Below are positions 1-7,473 of a stretch of 18,772 bases of DNA, piece by piece; within the stretch, counting starts at the first letter, position 1, and every line of letters starts with the position of its first letter. Where the stretch lies: the NCBI RefSeq assembly GCF_937875265.1, contig NZ_CALLXM010000216.1, forward strand, positions 1-18,772, written 5' to 3'. This DNA comes from an uncultured Acetobacter sp. GTDB taxonomy: Bacteria; Pseudomonadota; Alphaproteobacteria; Acetobacterales; Acetobacteraceae. A program made the translations under genes and the position numbers. The notes beneath the pieces were generated by a model, which searched no databases, was not told where the DNA came from, and saw only the letters and a list, made by a program, of their open reading frames with translations.

Positions 1-823
1 CATGGGTGACGTGAAAGCGGACGCGCAGAGCGGGAGAAGATAAAGGCCAGGACGGGCCGCCACTATACAAATTTACAGAAGGTGCCATGGGCCAGCCGAA
101 ATTGGAGTTCAGAAACAGGCCACCGTAATTGGTCTGCATGAACTCGGATTCCAAGTTTTGCTGCCCGATTTTAATGCCCAGCTTGCCGTTGAAAAAGAGC
201 TGCCTATACCAGATTTCAAACAGGCGCGTAGATCGGTCTGCTTCGTAGCTGCTGATCGGGTTATAGTTGGCCAGATGGTCCTGCGTGATGGACCGCCCCC
301 GGGTTTGAAGAGCACTGATGGTAAATATGCCTCCCTTTAAGCCGATCAGCTTTTCGAGATCAACCGTCATAGTCGGGGCAGTTACAGCGTCGTAAGCCGG
401 GCCGCTTCCTCTCCCGCTATGGGCATCCGCAATGCTGGGCGCGCCACCGGTGGTGTTGCCCCACAGTTCCTCAACATCTTCCATTTCAAGCGTGATACCG
501 TATTTGTATAGCCACGTTCGCAGTCCGCCCATGGTGCCCAGAAGATTATCACTGGTGTCCAGTTCATCCTCTTTCCCGTGGTTTGCACGGGGCAGATGCA
601 GCGCTTTGACGCTTATCCCCATACCAGACTGATTCATGAATGGAGCGGAATTCCCTAGACTTTGCTGGTTCTGTTCAACCTGATCGTCCGCCGTGTTTTG
701 TGCTCGTACCGCCTCTGGAAGCAGGAGGAGGAGTAGGATGTAGAGCGTTCCTGATGTTAGAAAAAATCGTCTTAAACGGCGCGTGGAGCGTAAGAGAGGA
801 CTGGGCAGAAAGCCGGACCGCAT
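1..823 (-). CDS. OprB-family carbohydrate-selective porin, 3' end cut by window
   Basis: Outer-membrane porin for sugar uptake; only the first 274 codons lie in the window and the frame stays open to base 1. The frame was read by hand from ATG at 823. The N-terminus is basic and then has a leucine-rich core ending LPEAVRAQ, a Sec signal peptide probably cleaved after the RA. The mature part contains NLLGTMGGLRTWLYKYGIT, the start typical of OprB proteins (a glycine-rich GGLR followed by a 'GI' strand). Later come aromatic strand segments such as LFEIWYRQLFFNGKLGIKIG and the stretch LESEFMQTNYGGLFLNSNFG, which match the OprB pattern. An AGGA lies about 12 bases upstream of the start. OprB porins are common in sugar-oxidising acetic acid bacteria, which is the main hint to the host. 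It diverges from the T3SS secretin operon and is probably ordinary chromosomal flank. Confidence 0.82.
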   Translation of the reverse strand, partial: MRSGFLPSPLLRSTRRLRRFFLTSGTLYILLLLLLPEAVRAQNTADDQVEQNQQSLGNSAPFMNQSGMGISVKALHLPRANHGKEDELDTSDNLLGTMGGLRTWLYKYGITLEMEDVEELWGNTTGGAPSIADAHSGRGSGPAYDAVTAPTMTVDLEKLIGLKGGIFTISALQTRGRSITQDHLANYNPISSYEADRSTRLFEIWYRQLFFNGKLGIKIGQQNLESEFMQTNYGGLFLNSNFGWPMAPSVNLYSGGPSWPLSSPALRVRFHVTH

Positions 824-1527
824 AGTGTTCTGTTTTCCTGTAGGAAGCGTGGTGCGTGACACTCCTGTGTGCGGTGTCTGTTTCAGCTATCCTACCTTCC
901 CCGGGGCAAGTGTTAAAGCTTTTAAGGAGCAAAAGAATATAGTTTTACTGTGTTTCTGATGGTGATGCTGGCTGCGTTGCAATTGATGCATGGGATGGGT
1001 GCTGGGCACTCAATATTTTTGAGAAAACAGTAAATCCGACCTGTCGATCTGTAATGATGCCTGAAAATTTCCTGAAAAGATCAAAAAACCTTAGAAAATC
1101 AGAGGGGTGTGTCATGAAAAGTTCACGATACATGCCGGATAATATAACTTATGGGATGAGTGAAATGATATCACGGCTTGGCCGTTGCTTTTTAGGACGT
1201 GCCATGACTGGCTATTCAGCCCAAATTTGTCTCAGGCTGATTTCGCCTCCCTCGGAAGCAAAACAACCTCGGTCTCCATGTGACTAGTCTGGTGGCAATC
1301 AGGAGTAGTGTGGAGAGCTAGAGTGTTATCGACCTTACAAAAAATCTCACTAAACAGTATTTGCACAGTGTGTGGTCTGGCTGAAGAGGTCTGTTTTTCT
1401 GATGCATTTTACTATGATCAAATTGCTGATTTCAAATATTATGGCATTAAACGCGGGTAAATAGACAGTATGGCTGGCTGGTAAATGCTAACGAGAGTGC
1501 GGCTATGGTCTTATTAAGGACAAAAGT
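824..1527. other. 700-bp intergenic region without a convincing gene
   Basis: This lies between the divergent porin and secretin genes. I see no protein of a recognisable family, no tRNA or rRNA and no clear insertion sequence. One weak possibility is a 57-aa frame on the plus strand from ATG 1114 to 1287. It has AGAGGGG six bases before its start, but its sequence (MKSSRYMPDNITYGMSEM...) resembles nothing I know, and overlapping frames on the other strand look equally unconvincing. The part from about 1330 to 1490 is AT-rich and probably holds the secretin promoter, but I cannot place -35/-10 boxes with confidence. In rhizobial clusters the regulator gene ttsI lies beside rhcC2; nothing like it is here. 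Confidence 0.5.
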
Positions 1528-2928
1528 GTGTTAAGCGCAGATTTTAGGAAATCTTCATACGTGGTCTACAGAGGTAGACGTTCTATTAAGCTGGTTTTTC
1601 TAAGTCTTATCGCTCTTTCAGGGCTGGAACATCCTCACACAGGTGTTGCACGTACGCCTGCTGCAGGCCAGTCTGCTGTCGTACATGGCTCGCAGGTAGT
1701 GCAGGTTGCTGTGGGGGGGGGGCATATGCTCAGTCTTTCACGCCCTGCCGCTAGTGTGTTTGTAGCAGAGCCACAAATTGCAGATGTTCAAATTCCCTCA
1801 GACGATAAAATTTTTATCTTGGGGAAAAAGTCTGGAACCACCACGCTGTTTGCACTTGATGAAAGCGGAAATTCTCTTGCTTCCTGGACAATCCGTGTGG
1901 AAGCAGATCAGGCAGTGTTTACCTCGCGCGCTCAGACGGATGCTGAGCATGCAGAACTTCAGACATCCCCCAATGGGTCTGTCATGACGGGCTCGGTTGC
2001 CAATGCGGATCAGGCTGACCATCTGGCAACGACTGCACGTGGAGTGGAGGGTAAAGAACATCCATTAGCAAACCAGATGGGTGTTACGCATCCTCTTCAG
2101 GTTAATCTGCGTATACGAATTGCGGAGGTTTCCCGCAGTGTTGCACAGCAGATTGGCTTTAACTGGTCTACGGTTATCAAAGCAGGGAGTTTTGCCTTCG
2201 GTCTGCAATCCACCGCAATTGCAGAAAACACCGCTGCGTCTCTTTTTGGTGGAGCAAGCTCCAGCCACGTCAATGCGCAAACTGTTCTGGATGCCATGGC
2301 TAACGAACATCTTGTTACGTTGCTGGCTGAGCCCAATCTGACGGCGATAAGCGGCAGCACAGCGACATTCCTTGCGGGGGGAGAATTTCCCATTCCTGTG
2401 CCGCAGGCACTTGGCGTTACGTCCATTCAATACATGCAGTATGGTGTGAGCCTTGCATTTACGCCGACAGTACTCGGGGCAGGGCTCATACACCTCAAAG
2501 TGCGTCCCACTGTCAGCGCGTTATCGAGCACCGGGAGTTATCAGCTCAATAATCTTTCCGTTCCGGCGCTTACAACACGCCGGGCTGAGACGGAGGTTGA
2601 ACTGGCAAGTGGTGAGAGTTTTGCTATTGCCGGCCTGTTGCGGAACGACGCAGACAACAATGTGCAGAAATTCCCCATTCTAGGTGATATTCCCGTTTTG
2701 GGACAGTTATTCCGATCCTCGCGGTTTCAACGTGATCAGAGTGAGTTGGTTATTATTATCACGCCTTATCTGGTCAAACCGGTTGATCCGCTCCATACGC
2801 CGGATGACCCGCTCAGGCATATTCATCAGCCGAGTGAACTGGAGCGCTTTTTTTACGGACGGCTGGCGGATCAGCAGGATCTGGAGCGGATGCCGCACCT
2901 TAATGGCACAGGATTTGTATTCGAGTGA
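1528..2928 (+). CDS. sctC: T3SS outer-membrane secretin, RhcC2 type (Tad/CpaC-like)
   Basis: 466-aa secretin expected to form the outer-membrane channel. It starts at GTG 1528 with AAGGA seven bases upstream, followed by a basic and hydrophobic signal (about residues 18-40, core LVFLSLIALSG). Residues about 55-125 match the pilus-assembly N-terminal domain of CpaC-type secretins (MLSLSRPAASVFVAEP). Residues about 190-215 have the RIAEVSRSVAQQIGFNW segment. Residues about 250-417 are the secretin barrel domain, with LLAEPNLTAISG, GGEFPIPVP and a C-terminal FPILGDIPVLGQLFRSS followed by ELVIIITPYLV. Long N1-N3 domains typical of YscC are missing; the N-domain is supplied by the separate NolW-like gene at 8788-9384, as in rhizobia. 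Without the T3SS neighbours it would be called a Tad pilus secretin, but no other Tad gene is present. A run of ten G at 1713-1722 sits in codons 62-65 and may make the gene phase-variable. Confidence 0.85.
   Translation: MLSADFRKSSYVVYRGRRSIKLVFLSLIALSGLEHPHTGVARTPAAGQSAVVHGSQVVQVAVGGGHMLSLSRPAASVFVAEPQIADVQIPSDDKIFILGKKSGTTTLFALDESGNSLASWTIRVEADQAVFTSRAQTDAEHAELQTSPNGSVMTGSVANADQADHLATTARGVEGKEHPLANQMGVTHPLQVNLRIRIAEVSRSVAQQIGFNWSTVIKAGSFAFGLQSTAIAENTAASLFGGASSSHVNAQTVLDAMANEHLVTLLAEPNLTAISGSTATFLAGGEFPIPVPQALGVTSIQYMQYGVSLAFTPTVLGAGLIHLKVRPTVSALSSTGSYQLNNLSVPALTTRRAETEVELASGESFAIAGLLRNDADNNVQKFPILGDIPVLGQLFRSSRFQRDQSELVIIITPYLVKPVDPLHTPDDPLRHIHQPSELERFFYGRLADQQDLERMPHLNGTGFVFE
1713..1722 (+). 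repeat. G10 homopolymer inside the secretin coding sequence
   Basis: Ten consecutive G residues encode the end of a Val codon and three Gly codons (V-G-G-G-H), just after the signal peptide region. It is by far the longest homopolymer in the window. Reading on by hand, gain of one G leads to TAG at 1752-1754 and loss of one G leads to TAG at 1763-1765, so any single-base slip truncates the protein to fewer than about 80 residues. This is the layout of a simple-sequence on/off contingency tract. Confidence 0.9.
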
Positions 2929-3593
2929 AAAAGACAGTTTTGCTTGGGCTTCTGACGCTGTGCAGCTGTGAGGCAACACAGTCAGATCGCGAAAAAACGC
3001 TCCCTGTGGCTCTGCATACGGAGCAACGCACGATTCCCCTCACGTCTGGAGGGATGTTTGATGCCTCTCAGGTGCAGCTTGCTATAGCAGATCTTGGAAA
3101 ACAAACTGAAATTAGCACAGATATTATAGGAATGGTGCCAGAGAAAGCTGAGCAACTTGTGCCTGAACTCATGACGCTTGGGCTGGATCCTGACAGAGTT
3201 CATATTGCACCGCTCACAACACGGTATCGCGCAGTGCCGCCGCATCTGGTGCTAAGTAGAACGCAGGTCGCGTTGGCGGACTGTTCAAAAACTATTCGCT
3301 CGGGCTGGTTAGGGGATGTCACGCCTAGTGTTGAGAACGTTGGACGGTGTGTGCAGAACAACAATCTAGCACAAATGCTGGCGGACCCGAGTGATCTCTA
3401 TCGCTCCCCTGCGTTTCACCCATCATCAGCTGAGCGGGCGGCTTTAAGTGTGCGTCATCTTAATCAAGGTCAGCAACCTGCTCTTCCTGCTGATGCCTTG
3501 GGCACCGGGTCGTCGGCTTCTGGCGGAATGGCGGGTGGCGCCAGTGGAGGCACAACAACGGATACACAGAGCCAGAGCAGCACCTTGCCCTAA
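2925..3593 (+). CDS. CpaD-like lipoprotein paired with the secretin (Y4xK position)
   Basis: 222-aa lipoprotein. The start GTG at 2925 overlaps the secretin stop (GTGA, four bases), so the two are translationally coupled. The N-terminus MKKTVLLGLLTLCSC is a lipoprotein signal, with Cys15 as the likely lipidated residue (L-C-S-C). The central part matches the CpaD family of Tad pilus biogenesis lipoproteins: RYRAVPPHLVLSRTQVALADC, then VGRCVQNNNLAQMLADPSDL, the family's conserved 'GC..NNLA..ADP.DL' block. The last 30 residues are Gly/Ser/Thr/Gln-rich and probably unstructured. CpaD-type proteins are outer-membrane lipoproteins that accompany CpaC secretins, so this one probably works as a pilotin-like or stabilising partner; that role here is inferred from position. 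As I recall, NGR234 has the equivalent pair y4xJ-y4xK. Confident about family, less about function. Confidence 0.75.
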   Translation: MKKTVLLGLLTLCSCEATQSDREKTLPVALHTEQRTIPLTSGGMFDASQVQLAIADLGKQTEISTDIIGMVPEKAEQLVPELMTLGLDPDRVHIAPLTTRYRAVPPHLVLSRTQVALADCSKTIRSGWLGDVTPSVENVGRCVQNNNLAQMLADPSDLYRSPAFHPSSAERAALSVRHLNQGQQPALPADALGTGSSASGGMAGGASGGTTTDTQSQSSTLP

Positions 3594-3605
3594 TTGGCTC
3601 TGTGT
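3564..3605. terminator. Perfect 11-bp inverted repeat between convergent genes
   Basis: ACACAGAGCCA (3564-3574) pairs perfectly with TGGCTCTGTGT (3595-3605) across a 20-base loop. It straddles the stop codon of the CpaD-like gene (3591-3593) and lies just beyond the stop of the convergent TPR gene (3616). It could act as a shared transcript end or 3' stability hairpin for both operons. There is no T-run on either side, so intrinsic termination is not assured. Confidence 0.45.
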
Positions 3606-3615
3606 CAGCAGGTGT

Positions 3616-4428
3616 TCAGGGAGAAGATGTGGCTGGTGCAGGATTACGGCGAACAGTATCGTAAAAAGCCAGATTTTCCTGCGTTTGCTGTTCAGACAAA
3701 CGATGCCGCAAAATAGCTGAAGAAGTCTGGTGATCTCCCATCAGGCCATAAACAAGTGCTAATGCATTTTCGACGGCATTGATATGAGCCGTCTGGTCTG
3801 TGCCTGCAAGCTCGCTGCGTAATGGGCGTAAAATTCCTAATGCCTGTTGGTAAGACCCGGATAAAGCCAGTGACAGAGCCATATCTGTGCGTGCAGCGCT
3901 ATCATCAGGATTTAAAGCAAGGGCCTGTTGATAAAAACCTTGTGCTGCCTGCTGGTTTCCGAGCGTATCCAGCGCGACACCAAGTGCGACCAGAAGGTGA
4001 AGATCCGATGGAGACTGATGCAACGCAGCCTGTAAAAGGTTCAGGGCTTCACGCGGGCGTCCGGCTTCAATCAGTAGACGACCGGTAACCAGTCCAAGCT
4101 GTGCGTTATCTGGATTTTTTCCTGCGAGAGGCATGAGAAGACCAAGTGCATCATTTGCTTTCCCGTTGGCCGTCAAAGCTTGAGCATAGCCGAGCTGCAG
4201 GTCAATCCTGTCAGGGCGGAGAGTAGCGGCCCGACTGTAAAATATAATGGCCGTGTTAACATCTCCAGTTTGAAGCGCTGTCTGGCCGATACGTGCCAGA
4301 GCATCCGGGTCTTGGGCTGCCTTCATCATCTGGCGTGTGGTGTCAGGTGCAGGAGAAGGCGTCTGAACACATGCCGTCAGAAAAATAGCAGGAAGGCAGG
4401 AAATAAAAGAAAGTCTGGAAAGCTGCAT
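3616..4428 (-). CDS. TPR lipoprotein of the T3SS operon (Y4yS / TadD-like)
   Basis: 270-aa lipoprotein with signal MQLSRLSFISCLPAIFLTAC; the lipobox L-T-A-C puts lipid on Cys20. From about residue 40 to 240 there are successive tetratricopeptide repeats, recognisable from the recurring 'A...G....A...Y..AL.L.P' pattern (for example QAAQGFYQQALALNPDDSAARTDMALSLA). Its overall make-up resembles TadD of Tad pili. It starts 35 bases after the stop of sctV on the same strand and is the last gene of the minus-strand T3SS operon. In rhizobia, as I recall, a TPR gene (y4yS) sits at exactly this place next to rhcV. TadD-like proteins help outer-membrane secretin assembly, so a role in assembling the RhcC2/CpaD-like channel is a reasonable inference. 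Family assignment is firm; function is inferred. Confidence 0.75.
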   Translation of the reverse strand: MQLSRLSFISCLPAIFLTACVQTPSPAPDTTRQMMKAAQDPDALARIGQTALQTGDVNTAIIFYSRAATLRPDRIDLQLGYAQALTANGKANDALGLLMPLAGKNPDNAQLGLVTGRLLIEAGRPREALNLLQAALHQSPSDLHLLVALGVALDTLGNQQAAQGFYQQALALNPDDSAARTDMALSLALSGSYQQALGILRPLRSELAGTDQTAHINAVENALALVYGLMGDHQTSSAILRHRLSEQQTQENLAFYDTVRRNPAPATSSP

Positions 4429-4463
4429 GAAAAATCCACAAAAAAAGCGGAATGAAAAATAAG

Positions 4464-6557
4464 TCAGGCTGCGTCAAAGGTTGCAGGCGGCGTAGCGATA
4501 ATCGCCTCGGAGAGTGTTCCATGGAGCTTGACGGAAAATTCCGGCGCGACTTCATCATAAGATATTACAGGAACATTCAGCCCATAATGCCGCAGCAGCA
4601 ACGATGTCGGGCGACGCAGATCGGGGGCCACCAGAAAAACGCCTTTGCGATCATGTAACAGGCAGGGGGCGAGAAGAGCGCGAGACGTTTCAATCAGTCG
4701 CTTGGCAGAAACAGGGGCTAGATCAATCTGTCTTCCTTGCGGACCGTTTTGCACCAAAGACCGTAAAGTGTTTTCTAAAGGCGCATCAATGCCAATGGCA
4801 GCCAGAACTTTATCATTATTGGAAGACTGATGGCAGATCTGTCGACGAAGGGCGAGGCGTACGCGTTCAACCAGTCCGGATGTTGTCTGCTCTTTAGAGG
4901 CCCATTCTGCAATGGTTTCAAAAATAGTGCGTATATTGCGCAAGGCGACGCGTTCTTCCAGAAGCAGGCGTAGCACATCAGACATACGGGGCAGGGGGCA
5001 CACTTTACCAGCTTCACGAACAAGATCTGGCAAGAGTTTTTCCGCCCGGCGAACGAAAATCTGTGTTTCCTGAATGCCAACTAATTGGCCTGCATGAGCA
5101 AGCAAGGTCGCTTCCGCTGTGCGGCAGATAAAGTCGGCAGGAGCAATAGTCAGAAGGCCAGCTTCCTGTATGGCTGGCAGTGCCATGGGGGAAACAGCTA
5201 TGGTTTCCGGCCCAAATGGGCCAGACGTGCGGCAAAAATCAAGCCCCAGTTCTTGCAGAACATTTGGAAGCTCTTCAACAAATACAAGCTCAGGGTCCAG
5301 CGGAACTATAAGGGCAGGGACACCATCAATATCAATGCTAAAACTGTTTGGTTCCTGTCTGGCATCCATCGTCATTTGAACCGGGGGGAGCATGAGGCCA
5401 AGCTGTTCAGACAGTGAATGAATACGATGAGTAATCTGTTTCTGAGTTGCATCATGCAGGATGGAAAAAGCAGTTCCCAGATGCACCTGAACGCTCAGGC
5501 TAGTTGCTAGTGTATGGTTTTGTGATGCGGAGATAGCAAAAGCGGTAGCTTGTTCTCGTTGCTGGCGTTTGAGCAGTAACCAGGAAGCTCCCCCTAGAAT
5601 ACAGCCGAAGCACAGGAAAACTGCGGCGGGAAAGCCGGGAACAAGAGCGAGAGCTCCCATAACAACAGCTGCGACTTGAAGAGATTGTGGTTCTGCGCTG
5701 ATTTGTTGCAGAATATCCCTGCCCAGATTGCCCCCGCCATCCTCATGAGTTACGCGGGTGACAACCACACCAGCCGTCAGGGAGATCAGCAAGGCAGGAA
5801 TCTGAGCAATCAGGCCATCACCTACTGCCAGCAAAGAATATGTTTGTAAGGCAGTAGAAAAAGACATGCTTTTTTGCAGGCAGCCAATAGCAATGCCACC
5901 AATCAGATTGACCACAATAATGATCAGGCTGGCAATAGCATCGCCTTTGACGAATTTCATAGCGCCATCCATGGCGCCGTACAACTGACTCTCTTTTTGC
6001 AGTCTGTTGCGCCTGTTGCGGGCTTCCTCCTGCGTGATGTCACCGTTTTTAAGGTCGGTATCAATGCTCATCTGGCGGCCGGGTAATGCGTCCAGACTAA
6101 AGCGTGCTGCGACTTCCGCAACACGTTCAGACCCTTTGGTGATAACCAGAAACTGTACAATTGTGATGATAAGATAGACAACAATGCCCACCACCACATT
6201 TCCGGAGATAACAAATTCTCCAAATGTACGGATAATTTCCCCGGCATCGGCCTCGACCAACACCATGCGTGAGGTTGTAATTGAAAGCGCAAGCCTGAAC
6301 GCTGTTGTTACCAGAATAATAACAGGCAGCGTGGAAAACATGACGGGCGAGCTGATATAGACAGCAACCATCATCAGAACAGTGGAAATACTGATATTCA
6401 GGGCAATCAGAATGTCGGCCAGCATGGTTGGCATCGGCAGGATCATCATGCCGACAGTCAGCACCAGTAAAGCAACCAGAAGCAGATCCTGACGGCGGGA
6501 TAAACGCATCAGAAAGATGTGCAGCGGGTGGTTTTCAGACTCTGTATTCGGGGGCAT
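4464..6557 (-). CDS. sctV: T3SS export gate protein SctV (RhcV, FlhA family)
   Basis: 697-aa major export apparatus protein that forms the nonameric cytoplasmic gate ring and takes part in proton-driven substrate transfer. The first 330 residues hold about eight membrane helices. The family signature is intact at about residues 153-209: RFSLDALPGRQMSIDTDL, then EEARNRRNRLQKESQLYGAMDGAMKFVKGDAIA in overlapping form. The C-terminal half (about 340-697) is the cytoplasmic ring domain, with VRLALRRQICHQ and the GPFGPETIAVSP-type region visible. The length is normal for the family. The start is ATG 6557, which shares a base with the sctD stop (TGATG), indicating translational coupling; a TTG three bases earlier is less likely. 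It is preceded by sctD and followed by the TPR lipoprotein. Confidence 0.97.
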   Translation of the reverse strand: MPPNTESENHPLHIFLMRLSRRQDLLLVALLVLTVGMMILPMPTMLADILIALNISISTVLMMVAVYISSPVMFSTLPVIILVTTAFRLALSITTSRMVLVEADAGEIIRTFGEFVISGNVVVGIVVYLIITIVQFLVITKGSERVAEVAARFSLDALPGRQMSIDTDLKNGDITQEEARNRRNRLQKESQLYGAMDGAMKFVKGDAIASLIIIVVNLIGGIAIGCLQKSMSFSTALQTYSLLAVGDGLIAQIPALLISLTAGVVVTRVTHEDGGGNLGRDILQQISAEPQSLQVAAVVMGALALVPGFPAAVFLCFGCILGGASWLLLKRQQREQATAFAISASQNHTLATSLSVQVHLGTAFSILHDATQKQITHRIHSLSEQLGLMLPPVQMTMDARQEPNSFSIDIDGVPALIVPLDPELVFVEELPNVLQELGLDFCRTSGPFGPETIAVSPMALPAIQEAGLLTIAPADFICRTAEATLLAHAGQLVGIQETQIFVRRAEKLLPDLVREAGKVCPLPRMSDVLRLLLEERVALRNIRTIFETIAEWASKEQTTSGLVERVRLALRRQICHQSSNNDKVLAAIGIDAPLENTLRSLVQNGPQGRQIDLAPVSAKRLIETSRALLAPCLLHDRKGVFLVAPDLRRPTSLLLRHYGLNVPVISYDEVAPEFSVKLHGTLSEAIIATPPATFDAA

Positions 6558-7426
6558 CAAAAGCGTACCGTAAGATATTCAGGGCCACGATGCAGAAGAA
6601 TCCTATCAGATAAAATCTGATCTATAATCCAGCCATTTTCTACAAGACTACCAGGAGGAAGGCGCTGGCCGCTGGTATCAATAACATAAGGCTGGGCTCC
6701 TAGCGCGACACCGGCAATCTGCACGGGAGACTGCGTGGTGACATGTGAGAAGGAGACACGGTCAAGAAGCAGTGTCCGGGTGCCATAAGTATTGTCGAAC
6801 CAGAGTTTTGTGGCGGACCAAAGCTTATTTTGCTCAGGTTGAGCTGCCCCTGTAGCAATAAGAGCGCCATCAGCACCGGCTGTTATTGTAATGCCATCCA
6901 GATGTCTTGCTGCAATTTTTGCTTGTAAAGAATTTTGCAAGGTCAGGAGGTCTTCTGATCCTGTGTGTAGTGCAGAAGAGGGGGGCACAAGCGGGGCAGC
7001 AGGGTGGTGAGACCATAGAGGATACGTATTCCAGATACATACTATGGTCAGGAGTAAGGTTAGAAATACGAATGAAATATATTTTTGTATATGAGTGCGT
7101 TTGGGGATTACAATTTTAAAAGTAGTGTTTCCAGCAGAAAATGTAAAATTTTTCCTGCAAAAATAGGATGTTTCTCTGTGAAATGCTTTCCTAGATTGAA
7201 GATAAAAAGCCCCTTCCAGGGGTTTTAATTCTATCCCTGAAAATCTGGTATGAACTTGAAAATGTCTATCCAGAAGAGTTTGATCAGCAACGACAATGTC
7301 GTTATCGAGGGATTTTCCAACAGAAAAAACTCCCGTTTGCAGAGCAAGGGAGCATCCAGCTTGTGGACCGTTTTCTATGACCAGTAAAGGTTTTGAAACA
7401 CTGGTGACTGTTTGGCCAGGTATCAT
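6557..7426 (-). CDS. sctD: T3SS inner-membrane ring protein SctD (Y4yQ-like), short form
   Basis: 289-aa bitopic protein forming the outer part of the inner-membrane ring and docking the sorting platform. Residues about 13-100 are a forkhead-associated-like domain (LLVIENGPQAGCSLALQTG, then VGKSLDNDIVV and DRHFQVH). A single membrane helix spans about 115-136 (YISFVFLTLLLTIVCIW). The periplasmic part (about 137-289) has one ring-building segment around LDGITITAGADGALIATGAA and a C-terminal region ending GPEYLTVRF. It is clearly shorter than YscD or PrgH (about 390-420 aa), suggesting fewer periplasmic ring modules. I chose ATG 7426 over the TTG at 7435. No strong Shine-Dalgarno is visible, and a strong hairpin (7436-7465) lies directly upstream, so translation may be low relative to the gene before it. 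Confidence 0.88.
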   Translation of the reverse strand: MIPGQTVTSVSKPLLVIENGPQAGCSLALQTGVFSVGKSLDNDIVVADQTLLDRHFQVHTRFSGIELKPLEGAFYLQSRKAFHRETSYFCRKNFTFSAGNTTFKIVIPKRTHIQKYISFVFLTLLLTIVCIWNTYPLWSHHPAAPLVPPSSALHTGSEDLLTLQNSLQAKIAARHLDGITITAGADGALIATGAAQPEQNKLWSATKLWFDNTYGTRTLLLDRVSFSHVTTQSPVQIAGVALGAQPYVIDTSGQRLPPGSLVENGWIIDQILSDRILLHRGPEYLTVRF

Positions 7427-7435
7427 GAGGTGCAA

Positions 7436-7473
7436 AGGCGTTCCGGTCGGGAGACCAGAACGCCTCTTTTTTT
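7436..7473. terminator. Strong hairpin between the 57-aa ORF and sctD
   Basis: AGGCGTTC (7436-7443) pairs perfectly with GAACGCCT (7458-7465); the stem is extended inside by GGTC/GACC with a GGGA loop. Seven T follow on the plus strand (7467-7473), giving a textbook intrinsic terminator for plus-strand (antisense) transcription. On the minus strand, the direction of the genes, it lies between the stop of the 57-aa ORF and sctD and is followed only by TTTGCACC. There it may act as a partial terminator or 3' end stabiliser that lets the small gene be expressed more than sctD-sctV. Confidence 0.7.

Noticed and set aside
337..362. Sequence resembling a tts box (ATCAGCTTTTCGAGATC)
   Set aside because: It lies inside the porin coding sequence where it encodes ordinary residues (DLEKLIG), far from any T3SS start, and matches the remembered consensus only in part.
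945..1133. 62-aa minus-strand ORF upstream of the porin
   Set aside because: No ribosome-binding site seen, no family resemblance, and it overlaps the other weak frame; probably chance.
1114..1287. 57-aa ORF with a fair ribosome-binding site
   Set aside because: No recognisable family, Cys/Arg/Pro-rich tail typical of chance frames, and overlapping frames on the other strand; kept only as a note in the intergenic entry.
1476..1494. Possible sigma-54 -24/-12 promoter (TGGCTGGCTGGTAAATGC) upstream of the secretin
   Set aside because: The GG to GC spacing is off by one and the -12 element is poor; no sigma-54 activator gene is in the window.
2065..2493. 142-aa antisense frame inside the secretin gene
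   Set aside because: Cys- and Arg-rich shadow of a clear secretin domain; no independent support.
1528..4428. A Tad/Flp pilus locus (CpaC-, CpaD- and TadD-like proteins)
   Set aside because: No flp pilin, prepilin peptidase, TadA ATPase, TadB/TadC or CpaB/CpaE gene is present, and all three genes sit where rhizobial T3SS clusters have rhcC2, y4xK and y4yS. They are better read as T3SS parts.
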